This document shows positions 1-6,470 of a stretch of 9,595 nucleotides of DNA, piece by piece. How positions within the stretch are numbered: position 1 is the stretch's first letter; each line of letters opens with the position of its first letter. The stretch lies in NCBI GenBank assembly GCA_039795615.1, contig JBDKLO010000165.1:1-9595 (forward strand), read 5' to 3'. This DNA is from UBA6136 sp039795615 (GTDB lineage: Bacteria; Pseudomonadota; Gammaproteobacteria; Methylococcales; Methylococcaceae). The translations under genes and the position numbers were made by a program. The notes under the pieces were generated by a model. That model was not told the origin of the DNA. It saw only the letters and a list, made by a program, of their open reading frames with translations, and made no database searches.

Positions 1-1794
1 GGCGAGGTCGTCGAGCGACCGGCCTCTGCCATCAAGGAATTGATCGAGAATGCCTTCGATGCAGGCGCGGACCGGATCGAAATAGAGATTGAACAGGGGG
101 GAATGGGACTGATCCGAGTCCGTGATAATGGCTGCGGCATTCTCAAAGAGGAATTACCCCTGGCTTTATCCCGCCACGCGACCAGCAAGATCTCTTCTCT
201 TGAGGATCTTGAAAACGTCCTGACCATGGGATTCCGGGGCGAAGCCCTGCCAAGCATCAGCTCCGTCTCGCGCCTCCAACTGACGTCAAGACCTCGAGGC
301 ACTAACCATGCGTGGCAAATCCAGACTGATGGTGGAGAAAAACATTTCGATCTGACGCCTGCCGCTCATCCGGAAGGCAGTACCGTAGAAATTCGCGATC
401 TTTTCTACAATACCCCGGCTCGAAGAAAATTCCTGCGTTCAGAAAAAACCGAGTTTCAGCACATTGAGACGGTCGTTCGTCGAATGGCACTTTCAAGAAT
501 GGATGTGGCCATTACCCTGTCGCACAACGAGCGGGAGATCCTGAGACTCCCACCCAGCAAGGACCTCTCAGAGTCATCCAGACGACTGGAGGCCATCCTC
601 GGCCGGGATTTCCTCGAGCAGAGTCTCCCCATTGAACACACCGCAGCCGACCTGAGGCTCCACGGCTGGGTTGGCCTTCCGACGTTTTCCCGAGGCCAGC
701 CGGATCAACAATATTTTTATGTCAATGGCCGGTTGGTCAGAGACAAAGTTGTGAATGTGGCCATCCGTCAGGCTTTTCAGGATGTGCTCTACCACGGCAG
801 ACACCCGATCTATGTCCTCTACCTTGAGCTCGATCCAACGCTAGTCGACGTGAATGCCCACCCAACCAAAATGGAGGTTCGGTTCAGGGAAGCTCGAATG
901 GTTCATGACTTTCTCTTCAGCAGTATTCACCGGGCACTGGGAGGCGCCACGGCAGGTGGCCATCCCATGAATCTGACGACGACGCCAATAGCAAGCTCTG
1001 GGTTTCAACCAAGCTCACATGAGAACTTTCCAAGGGAATCCGGCTCCAGCGAACGGGTGTACCCCACCGAACGTTTCGCGAGCTTTGCGGGTGGCAGGCA
1101 GAGTCAACTTTCGCTCGACACCCCAGCCCTTCTGGGAAGTTATGATCGCTTATTGAACTCCGATGAACACCACCAGACCTCGTCGAGTCACCCTAGCGTC
1201 TCGGCCGAAGAGGGTCGGCTGGGCCATGCCATCGCCCACCTCCATGGCGCCTTTATTCTGGCCGAAAATGCGGAAGGACTCATTCTGGTCGATGCCCATG
1301 CCGCCCACGAACGGGTCACCTACGAAAAACTTAAGGCGGATCAAACTCAAGGGAGCATTCCTTCCCAAACCCTTCTGCTTCCCATTCCTCTCGAAGTCAC
1401 GGAAGCTGAGGCAGATGCGGCTGAAGAACAGCAAAGCACCCTGGAAACTCTGGGAGTGGAACTTCGTCGGACAGGCCCCACTCACGTCATGGTGACGGCC
1501 CTCCCTGCTCGACTGCCTGTTGCCGATGCTGATCAGTTGATCCGGGATGTTTTGGCTGATTTCGCCCATCAAGGCCAGAGTCGGCGCCTTGAGGAAACCT
1601 TGAACCAAATCCTTGCAACGATGGCCTGTCATGGCTCGGTCAGAGCCAACCGCCGTCTCTCATTGCCTGAAATGAATGCCCTCTTGAGGGACATGGAAAC
1701 GACAGAACGAAGCGGCCAATGTAACCACGGACGGCCGACCTGGGTTCAACTAACGCTTCAAGACCTGAATGGGCTTTTTCAACGGGGCCGTTGA
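1..1794 (+). CDS. mutL: DNA mismatch repair protein MutL, 5'-truncated at window edge
   Basis: MutL is the GHKL-ATPase matchmaker that couples MutS mismatch recognition to strand incision. The reading frame is open from base 1 and enters at the equivalent of E. coli Gly17 (GEVVERPAS), so about 16 residues are missing. The 597 visible residues imply a full protein near 613, against 615 in E. coli. Visible ATPase motifs are the catalytic Glu13 and Mg-binding Asn17 (KELIEN), DNGCGI at 42-47, GFRGEAL at 77-83 and NTPARRKFL near 137. A polar linker at about 320-400 separates the N-terminal domain from the C-terminal dimerisation domain. That domain carries the metal-dependent endonuclease motif DAHAAHERVTYE (431-442), a QTLLLP stretch like a beta-clamp-binding motif (456-461), ACHG near 542 and CNHGRPT near 574. 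This indicates a nicking MutL of the kind found in MutH-less bacteria. The TTG at base 40 is internal, not the start. Confidence 0.97.
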   Translation, partial: GEVVERPASAIKELIENAFDAGADRIEIEIEQGGMGLIRVRDNGCGILKEELPLALSRHATSKISSLEDLENVLTMGFRGEALPSISSVSRLQLTSRPRGTNHAWQIQTDGGEKHFDLTPAAHPEGSTVEIRDLFYNTPARRKFLRSEKTEFQHIETVVRRMALSRMDVAITLSHNEREILRLPPSKDLSESSRRLEAILGRDFLEQSLPIEHTAADLRLHGWVGLPTFSRGQPDQQYFYVNGRLVRDKVVNVAIRQAFQDVLYHGRHPIYVLYLELDPTLVDVNAHPTKMEVRFREARMVHDFLFSSIHRALGGATAGGHPMNLTTTPIASSGFQPSSHENFPRESGSSERVYPTERFASFAGGRQSQLSLDTPALLGSYDRLLNSDEHHQTSSSHPSVSAEEGRLGHAIAHLHGAFILAENAEGLILVDAHAAHERVTYEKLKADQTQGSIPSQTLLLPIPLEVTEAEADAAEEQQSTLETLGVELRRTGPTHVMVTALPARLPVADADQLIRDVLADFAHQGQSRRLEETLNQILATMACHGSVRANRRLSLPEMNALLRDMETTERSGQCNHGRPTWVQLTLQDLNGLFQRGR

Positions 1795-1796
1795 AC

Positions 1797-3527
1797 TCAG
1801 AGTGGCAAACGATAGTAGTCCGGATACCATTGATTCGCCATGACAGCCTCCCGAAGCTCTTCCACGCTGGCTGAAGGTGCTACGCCATCCTCAATGGCCT
1901 GGCGAGCGACCGCAAGCGCGATCTCAACCGCGACATCGCGGGCATGCCGCAACTCAGGAAGAAGAGGCGCAGCAGGATCCAAAAGCGCCGGTGAGAGCTT
2001 TCCGAGAGCCTCTGCTGCAGCAATCAGCATGGTGTCGGTTACCCGACGGGCTTTTGATGCAACGAGGGCCAAGCCTATGGAGGGAAAAATATAAACGTTG
2101 TTGCATTGGGCAATGGGCTTCCGCCAGCCCTCCCAGAAAACGGCCTCAAAAGGTGATCCTGAGGCCACGAGCGCCTTCCCCTGCGTCCATTTCATCAAGT
2201 CCGCAGGAATGGCTTCGGAACGGCTGGTGGGATTAGACAGCGGAAAAATGATCGGACGCTCGACCTTGGCCGCCATTCGCTCAACAATGGAGCGGGTAAA
2301 CGCCCCTGAGACCGTCGACAGACCAATTAAAATGGTCGCATTGACCCGGTCAATGACCTCAGCCAGACCAATTGCCTGACCTTCCTTGCCCCAACTGCCC
2401 ACGGTGTCCACAGATTGGGCATAGACGCGTTGCTCCGGCAACAAATCGGTTCGGCCATCATGCAACAGGCCGTCCTTGTCCACCATATAAAAACGACCTC
2501 GAGCATCGGCTTCACTTAATCCCTGCTTGACCATTGCAGCACGGAGATAATCGGCTACACCAACTCCCGCTGAACCCGCGCCTAAAAAGACGATCGTCTG
2601 TTCCTTAAGGGTTTCTCTCTTGATATTAACGGCACTCAAGACAGCACCTAAAGCTACGGCGGCCGTCCCTTGAATGTCATCATTGAACGTCAAAAGCTGA
2701 TCGCGATAGCGATCAAGCAAAGGCCTCGCATGTGCCGTTGCAAAATCCTCCCACTGAAGGCAGACATTGGGCATCTCAACTTTGACGGCTTCGACGAATT
2801 CGGCAAGAAAATCGTCATAGTCCTTACCAGTAACACGTTCGTGATGCCAGCCCACATAGAGAGGATCATTTAAACGCTCTCGATTGTTGGTGCCGACATC
2901 CAGAATAATGGGGAGCGTTCTCTCCGGATGGATACCTCCAATCAAGGTATAGAGAGAGAGTTTTCCTATGGGAATCCCCATCCCCCCAGCCCCCTGATCG
3001 CCAATTCCAAGGATGCGCTCACCATCTGTGACAACAATGACATCCACATCCGTTACGGGCCGATTGGCCAGAATCTTTCGGATGTTTCCGCGATTGGGGT
3101 AGGAAATGAAAAGTCCGCGGGGGCGCCGGTAGATGTGGCTAAACTGCTCACAGGCGAGACCCACTGTCGGGGTGTAAACAATCGGAAGCATCTCCTCGAT
3201 ATGACCGAGGAGTAGCCGATAAAAAAGCACTTCATTCGTGTCCTGCAACTGCCGCAGGAAAATATGCTTTTGGAGGTCCCCGGAAGCCTCCTTGTATGCA
3301 CCATAAGCACGCGAAACCTGTTCTTCCAGCGTATCAACATGGGGCGGAAGCAACCCCCTTAAACCGTATAAATCCCTCTCCTCCTCTGTAAAGGCGCTCC
3401 CCTTATTGAAAACGGAGTTTTCAAGAAGCGCCTGACCATAAAGATAGGGAGGGAAATAGGGCGTCGGAGCCTTTGATCTTGGGGTGGTCATGCGATCGAA
3501 GCCAGAGGTCTTGTTAAAAGAAGCCAT
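1797..3527 (-). CDS. maeA: NAD-type malic enzyme (malate to pyruvate + CO2), MaeA/SfcA family
   Basis: This cytosolic enzyme oxidatively decarboxylates malate to pyruvate, linking the TCA cycle to pyruvate and acetyl-CoA supply. The 576 residues are co-linear with E. coli MaeA (565). Catalytic Tyr118 lies in VYTPTVG and Lys189 in PIGKLSLY. The metal ligands are Glu260 and Asp261 (WEDF) and Asp284 (FNDDIQG). The dinucleotide-binding GAGSAG is at 316-321, followed by SNPTSR and the C-terminal NVYIFPSIGL. The Tyr-to-Lys and Glu-to-Asp spacings match the eukaryotic-like large malic enzyme family, with no phosphotransacetylase domain fused. NAD preference is inferred from overall resemblance to MaeA, not from a decisive residue. 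The start is uncertain. The ATG at 3527 has no clear ribosome binding site, and a second in-frame ATG at 3491 would give 564 residues, closer to E. coli. The gene converges on mutL with a two-base gap. Confidence 0.96.
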   Translation of the reverse strand: MASFNKTSGFDRMTTPRSKAPTPYFPPYLYGQALLENSVFNKGSAFTEEERDLYGLRGLLPPHVDTLEEQVSRAYGAYKEASGDLQKHIFLRQLQDTNEVLFYRLLLGHIEEMLPIVYTPTVGLACEQFSHIYRRPRGLFISYPNRGNIRKILANRPVTDVDVIVVTDGERILGIGDQGAGGMGIPIGKLSLYTLIGGIHPERTLPIILDVGTNNRERLNDPLYVGWHHERVTGKDYDDFLAEFVEAVKVEMPNVCLQWEDFATAHARPLLDRYRDQLLTFNDDIQGTAAVALGAVLSAVNIKRETLKEQTIVFLGAGSAGVGVADYLRAAMVKQGLSEADARGRFYMVDKDGLLHDGRTDLLPEQRVYAQSVDTVGSWGKEGQAIGLAEVIDRVNATILIGLSTVSGAFTRSIVERMAAKVERPIIFPLSNPTSRSEAIPADLMKWTQGKALVASGSPFEAVFWEGWRKPIAQCNNVYIFPSIGLALVASKARRVTDTMLIAAAEALGKLSPALLDPAAPLLPELRHARDVAVEIALAVARQAIEDGVAPSASVEELREAVMANQWYPDYYRLPL

Positions 3528-3545
3528 CGCCGAAAAATTGGACTT

Positions 3546-3574
3546 ACTATAAAGACCAGCAGAATTCGTGCCCA
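3546..3574 (-). promoter_or_regulatory. Candidate promoter(s) for the malic enzyme gene
   Basis: On the minus strand a TATAGT -10-like hexamer (3546-3551) is preceded, after 17 bases, by a weak TGGGCA -35-like hexamer (3569-3574). Overlapping it is a sigma54-like element, GGGCACG then AATT then CTGCT (3558-3573), with the diagnostic GG-N10-GC spacing but two deviations from the TGGCACG-N4-TTGC consensus. Either would start transcription about 12-20 bases ahead of the ATG at 3527. The tRNA terminator just upstream means the malic enzyme gene needs its own promoter in this gap, but which element is used cannot be decided from sequence. Confidence 0.35.
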
Positions 3575-3611
3575 GAGGCCCGATTTCGGCACAAAACTAA
3601 AAACAGGGCCG

Positions 3612-3647
3612 AAAAAAAACCTTCAGGTCGGTCGACCAGAAGGTTTT
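3612..3647 (-). terminator. Rho-independent terminator downstream of tRNA-Ser
   Basis: Read on the minus strand, AAAACCTTC and GAAGGTTTT form the outer stem. After a single T/T mismatch, GGTC pairs with GACC around a four-base loop. The stem runs directly into a tract of eight T residues (3612-3619). It begins nine bases after the encoded CCA of the tRNA, so it should end the tRNA transcript and any readthrough from efp-epmA. The opposite strand has the same stem but only four T residues, so it would terminate poorly in that direction. Confidence 0.92.
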
Positions 3648-3655
3648 CTATAATC

Positions 3656-3743
3656 TGGCGGAGAGAGAGGGATTCGAACCCTCGATACGTTGCCGTATAC
3701 ACGATTTCCAGTCGTGCGCCTTCGACCACTCGGCCACCTCTCC
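3656..3743 (-). tRNA. tRNA-Ser (anticodon GGA)
   Basis: The 88-base gene folds as a class II tRNA. The 7-bp acceptor stem is GGAGAGG with TCTCTCC (a G-U at the seventh pair). The D arm lies in GCCGAGTGGTCGAAGGC. The anticodon stem CACGA/TCGTG encloses the loop CTGGAAA with anticodon GGA, which decodes UCC and UCU. The long variable arm characteristic of serine tRNAs is TATACG-GCAA-CGTAT, and the T arm is GAGGG-TTCGAAT-CCCTC. Discriminator G73 is followed by an encoded CCA. The size matches E. coli tRNA-Ser(GGA), and no intron or disruption is seen. It lies 45 bases downstream of epmA on the same strand and just upstream of a strong terminator. No flanking direct repeat or integrase suggests use as an integration site. 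Confidence 0.98.
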
Positions 3744-3755
3744 AGTTAGCCGTTT

Positions 3756-3784
3756 ATTGTACCCCAATTTTGAACCAAGGACAG
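3756..3784 (-). promoter_or_regulatory. Candidate promoter for tRNA-Ser
   Basis: In the 45-base gap between epmA and the tRNA, the minus strand carries a good -10 hexamer TACAAT (3756-3761). A weak -35-like CTGTCC (3779-3784) lies 17 bases upstream. Initiation would fall about six bases before the mature tRNA 5' end at 3743. The tRNA could also be processed from an efp-epmA-tRNA transcript, since no terminator separates epmA from it. Confidence 0.45.
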
Positions 3785-3788
3785 CGCC

Positions 3789-4739
3789 TCAGGCCCGAAG
3801 AAAAGGGAAGGCAAGTACGTCTTCAATGCGGCTTGACCTCGTCATAACCATCAATAGCCGATCGAGTCCAACCGCGATTCCCGAGCAGTCAGGCAAACCG
3901 AGACGAAGCGCCTCGATCAATCGCTCATCCATAGCCTGCATAGTCAGGCCTTCAAGCTTCCTGACCTCAAGGTCTTTAATAAACCGCTGCTCCTGCTCAC
4001 AGGGATCAGTGAGTTCATGGAATCCGTTTCCTAGTTCCATGCCTCCGAGAAACAACTCCACTCGCTCGACCCATCGCGCGTCGTCCTGCGCCTTTCTTGC
4101 CAAGGATGGGAGAAGCTCAGGATAACGACTGACCATCGTCAAGCATTCGGGAGGTAATTTTGGCTGAATGAGGCAGCTGAAAAGAAAATCCAGCCAGTGC
4201 ACACGATTCGCTCCACAGATCGCCTCTGCATCCGTGAGCCCCTCCCCTTCAGCTCGCTGCCTCATCGCATCAATGGACGACTCTAAGGGATGAAGCCCCA
4301 GATACTTTTCGAAAATTTCGCAATACGTCGTTCGTTCGACAGCGAATTGAAACTCGAAAGCCCCAGCAACCCGACAAAAAAGGGCCTCGACCTCGTTTTG
4401 AAGTGTTTCAAGGTCAAATCCGACCCGATACCACTCCAGCAAAGTGAACTCAGGGTTGTGATGGCGACCGACTTCACCGTTCCGAAAAGCCTTGGTGATC
4501 TGAAAAATCGATCCAACACCGGAAGCCAAAAGGCGCTTCATCGCAAACTCAGGCGATGTCTGAAGATAGAGTGGGAGCTTTGCTGCATGACCCGCTGCGT
4601 CGTAAAAACACACAAACGGGTCCAACATTGGATCGGTTACGGTTCTTTGGCAGAGAAGCGGGGTTTCCACTTCGAGCACAGACCGCTCGTCAAAAAATTC
4701 ACGGATGAGGGCGTACAGCCTCGCTCGCCCGACGAGCAT
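3789..4739 (-). CDS. epmA: EF-P--(R)-beta-lysine ligase EpmA (PoxA/GenX/YjeA)
   Basis: EpmA is a class II lysyl-tRNA synthetase paralogue that activates (R)-beta-lysine with ATP and transfers it to Lys34 of elongation factor P instead of a tRNA. From the ATG at 4739 it is 316 residues, close to E. coli EpmA (325). It has only the catalytic domain, with no anticodon-binding OB fold. Class II motif 2 is visible at about 84-99 (FRNGEVGRHHNPEFT). Near the C-terminus are GFHELTD and motif 3, GIAVGLDRLL, where Ala replaces the Gly of true LysRS (GLGIGIDR), a mark of the EpmA group. The start is not settled. A TTG at 4775 would give 328 residues, and its N-terminus would fall where the E. coli protein begins. 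Neither start has a clear ribosome binding site. The frame stays open further upstream, but that part overlaps efp. It lies 94 bases after efp with a strong hairpin between them. Confidence 0.95.
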   Translation of the reverse strand: MLVGRARLYALIREFFDERSVLEVETPLLCQRTVTDPMLDPFVCFYDAAGHAAKLPLYLQTSPEFAMKRLLASGVGSIFQITKAFRNGEVGRHHNPEFTLLEWYRVGFDLETLQNEVEALFCRVAGAFEFQFAVERTTYCEIFEKYLGLHPLESSIDAMRQRAEGEGLTDAEAICGANRVHWLDFLFSCLIQPKLPPECLTMVSRYPELLPSLARKAQDDARWVERVELFLGGMELGNGFHELTDPCEQEQRFIKDLEVRKLEGLTMQAMDERLIEALRLGLPDCSGIAVGLDRLLMVMTRSSRIEDVLAFPFLRA

Positions 4740-4800
4740 CTCGCGGGAACAAACACTGAGGCAATCAGCCGACAATGGAATGGCTATTTGAGGGAAATAC

Positions 4801-4820
4801 TGGGGGCCGAACGGCCCCCA
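4801..4820. other. Perfect GC-rich hairpin between efp and epmA
   Basis: This is a 20-base perfect inverted repeat, TGGGGGCC and GGCCCCCA around a GAAC (plus) or GTTC (minus) loop. It starts 13 bases after the efp stop on the minus strand. It resembles a terminator stem, but the following bases on the minus strand (AGTATTTCCC) are not a real T tract. It is more likely a leaky terminator or an mRNA 3'-end stabiliser that lowers epmA expression relative to efp. The plus-strand side has no T tract either. Confidence 0.6.
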
Positions 4821-4833
4821 ATGGTCTTTGGAA

Positions 4834-5400
4834 TTACTTGACCCGAGAGACGTATTCGCCTGTGCGGGTATCCACCTTGATGATTTCATCCGTTGAAATG
4901 AACAGGGGAACACGAACCACTGCGCCCGTTTCAAGCGTCGCCGGCTTACCACCACCACCAGAGGTATCCCCACGAACCCCTGGATCTGTCTCCACAATCT
5001 TGAGCTCAACAAAATTGGGCGGCGTCACGGCAATGGGCACGCCGTTATAGAGGGTCACCTGACACTCGTCTTGTTCCTTCAGCCACTTCCTGGCATCTGC
5101 CACAGCAGCCTCGTCGGCCGCATACTGTTCGAAGGTTTCAGTCACCATGAAGTGCCACATTTCACCATCGGAGTAAAGGTACTGCATGTCGGTATCAACG
5201 ACATCGGCAGTCTCCATGGTGTCGCCTGACTTGAAGGTCCGCTCGATCACTCGACCGGTCTTCAAGTTACGCAGCTTAACGCGATTGAATGCCTGACCCT
5301 TCCCCGGTTTTACAAACTCGTTTTCGAGAATGGTGTAGGGGTCTCCATCCATCATTAATTTGAGACCACCCTTGAACTCACTGGTGCTAACTGTCGCCAT
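4834..5400 (-). CDS. efp: Translation elongation factor P (EF-P)
   Basis: EF-P binds the ribosome between the P and E sites and speeds peptide-bond formation at consecutive prolines. The 188-residue protein has the same length as E. coli EF-P. The N-terminal KOW-like domain contains the modification loop KPGKGQAF with Lys34, the acceptor of beta-lysine. The two OB-like domains follow, with ADVVD near 65, TPPNFVEL, DPGVRGDTSGGGGKPATLETGAVVRVPLF and the C-terminal KVDTRTGEYVSRVK signature. The ATG at 5400 is chosen because MATVSTSEF aligns with the family start. In-frame codons further upstream lie in the promoter region. A modest AGG lies ten bases before the ATG. The gene is transcribed away from epmB and towards epmA, so target and both modifying enzymes are adjacent. 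Confidence 0.99.
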   Translation of the reverse strand: MATVSTSEFKGGLKLMMDGDPYTILENEFVKPGKGQAFNRVKLRNLKTGRVIERTFKSGDTMETADVVDTDMQYLYSDGEMWHFMVTETFEQYAADEAAVADARKWLKEQDECQVTLYNGVPIAVTPPNFVELKIVETDPGVRGDTSGGGGKPATLETGAVVRVPLFISTDEIIKVDTRTGEYVSRVK

Positions 5401-5419
5401 TCTCGCTTTACCTGTCTGA

Positions 5420-5448
5420 TTAACCGAACACAAGCCGGCAATTATAAT
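5420..5448 (+). promoter_or_regulatory. Promoter for epmB (and probably the DUF4239 gene)
   Basis: On the plus strand a perfect TATAAT (5443-5448) has a -35-like TTAACC (5420-5425, four of six consensus bases) 17 bases upstream. The expected start is near 5455, leaving a leader of about 28 bases before the ATG at 5483. Because the -10 is the palindrome ATTATAAT, it is shared with the efp promoter on the opposite strand. Confidence 0.65.
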
Positions 5449-5469
5449 GGAGACCCGGTTGCACACCAA
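5441..5469 (-). promoter_or_regulatory. Promoter for efp (and probably epmA)
   Basis: On the minus strand a perfect TATAAT -10 (5441-5446) lies 17 bases from a -35-like TTGGTG (5464-5469). Transcription would start near 5434, giving a leader of about 33 bases to the efp ATG. The bases after the -10 (TGCCGGC) form a GC-rich discriminator, as seen at stringently controlled promoters of translation genes; that control is inferred. The -10 overlaps the -10 of the epmB promoter on the other strand. Confidence 0.7.
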
Positions 5470-5482
5470 TTACAGATTAATC

Positions 5483-6454
5483 ATGGACGCCAATTGGCAA
5501 TCTCAAGTCGCCAACGCTTTTCGGAATCCCCGGGAACTCCTGGAATTTCTGTCTCTGTCACCGGAGCTTGTCGGATTCACTGACACTCCCTTCCCGTTTC
5601 TCGTCACGCGGGCATTTGCTACTCGCATGATCAAGACAGATCCCAAGGATCCGCTACTCTTGCAAGTTCTTCCAACAGCCAAGGAACTCGAATCCAAAGA
5701 GGGTTTCGGCCCTGACCCTGTCTCTGATCTTGATGCCCAACGCTCGCCCGGTCTGCTTCAAAAATATCAACACAGAGCACTGGTCATCAGCACCGGGGCT
5801 TGCGCCATCCATTGCCGATACTGTTTTCGCCGCGACTTTCCCTATCAGGAGCAACAAACAACGCGAAGTCGCTGGGAATCCACCCTCGATGAGATCAGAT
5901 CCGACAGCACATTGGAGGAAGTCATTCTGAGCGGAGGCGACCCATTGATGCTCTCCAATGAGCGACTCAGGGAGATATTTGAGGACCTGGATGCGATCCC
6001 TCACGTTGAGCGCATTCGCATTCACACCCGAATGCCTATCGTTCTTCCTGATCGTATCGATGACCGGTTAATTGAGTTGATGAAGAAAAGCCCGTTGAGA
6101 GTGATCGTTGTCATTCACAGCAATCACCCCAATGAACTGGATTCTTCGGTTTCCTCAGCGATTGAAAGATTGCTTCATGCCGGAGCCACTCTCCTTAACC
6201 AATCCGTTCTCCTCCGGGGCATCAACGATTCAGAATCCACCCTCTCCGCGCTGAGTAAAAAGCTTTTTGAGATGAAGGTCATCCCCTATTATCTTCATTC
6301 CCTCGATCATGCCACGGGCACGGCCCATTTCGAGGTACCACTCGAGCAATCAAAAGACATTGCAAACCGCCTCAGAGCCGCTCTTCCGGGCTATCTAGTA
6401 CCTAAACTGGTTCAAGAAGTCCCTGGAAAAGATTCAAAAACTCCGATCTTCTAG
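5483..6454 (+). CDS. epmB: EF-P beta-lysylation lysine 2,3-aminomutase EpmB (YjeK), radical SAM/PLP enzyme
   Basis: EpmB converts L-alpha-lysine to (R)-beta-lysine, the substrate EpmA ligates to EF-P. The 323-residue protein matches the KamA/EpmB family (E. coli 342). The radical-SAM [4Fe-4S] motif CAIHCRYC gives Cys107, Cys111 and Cys114. GGDPLM follows near 155, then RIHTRMPIV, LLNQSVLLRGIND and YYLHSLDHATGTAHF. The C-terminus ends in SKTPIF, whose Lys319 is the expected PLP Schiff-base lysine. The short ending, without the long tail of catabolic lysine 2,3-aminomutases, favours EpmB. The ATG at 5483 is preferred because DANWQSQ aligns with the E. coli N-terminal region. An in-frame ATG at 5447 lies inside the -10 hexamer and upstream of the predicted transcript start. 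No clear ribosome binding site precedes 5483. Confidence 0.95.
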   Translation: MDANWQSQVANAFRNPRELLEFLSLSPELVGFTDTPFPFLVTRAFATRMIKTDPKDPLLLQVLPTAKELESKEGFGPDPVSDLDAQRSPGLLQKYQHRALVISTGACAIHCRYCFRRDFPYQEQQTTRSRWESTLDEIRSDSTLEEVILSGGDPLMLSNERLREIFEDLDAIPHVERIRIHTRMPIVLPDRIDDRLIELMKKSPLRVIVVIHSNHPNELDSSVSSAIERLLHAGATLLNQSVLLRGINDSESTLSALSKKLFEMKVIPYYLHSLDHATGTAHFEVPLEQSKDIANRLRAALPGYLVPKLVQEVPGKDSKTPIF

Positions 6455-6470
6455 CAACAAAACCCAAGCC

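Noticed and set aside
1150..1632. 160-codon minus-strand open frame opposite the mutL C-terminal region
   Set aside because: It is antisense to the conserved MutL endonuclease domain, shows no recognisable domain and has no promoter or ribosome binding site.
3612..3647. Terminator palindrome considered as a repeat or insertion-sequence end
   Set aside because: A stem followed by eight T residues directly after a tRNA is fully explained as an intrinsic terminator, and no second copy is visible.
3656..3743. tRNA-Ser as a mobile-element attachment site
   Set aside because: No integrase, no repeat of the tRNA 3' end nearby and no foreign-looking genes were seen on either side.
4290..4841. 183-codon plus-strand open frame opposite epmA
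   Set aside because: It lies fully antisense to epmA, whose motifs are clear. It has no family-like motif and no ribosome binding site, so it is a shadow frame.
4776..5012. Upstream extension of the epmA frame to 5012
   Set aside because: The extra residues overlap efp coding sequence in another frame and run through the GC-rich hairpin. They show no similarity to the EpmA N-terminus.
5447..5482. Upstream ATG for epmB at 5447
   Set aside because: This ATG begins inside the predicted -10 hexamer and ahead of the predicted transcript start. The added residues do not resemble the family.
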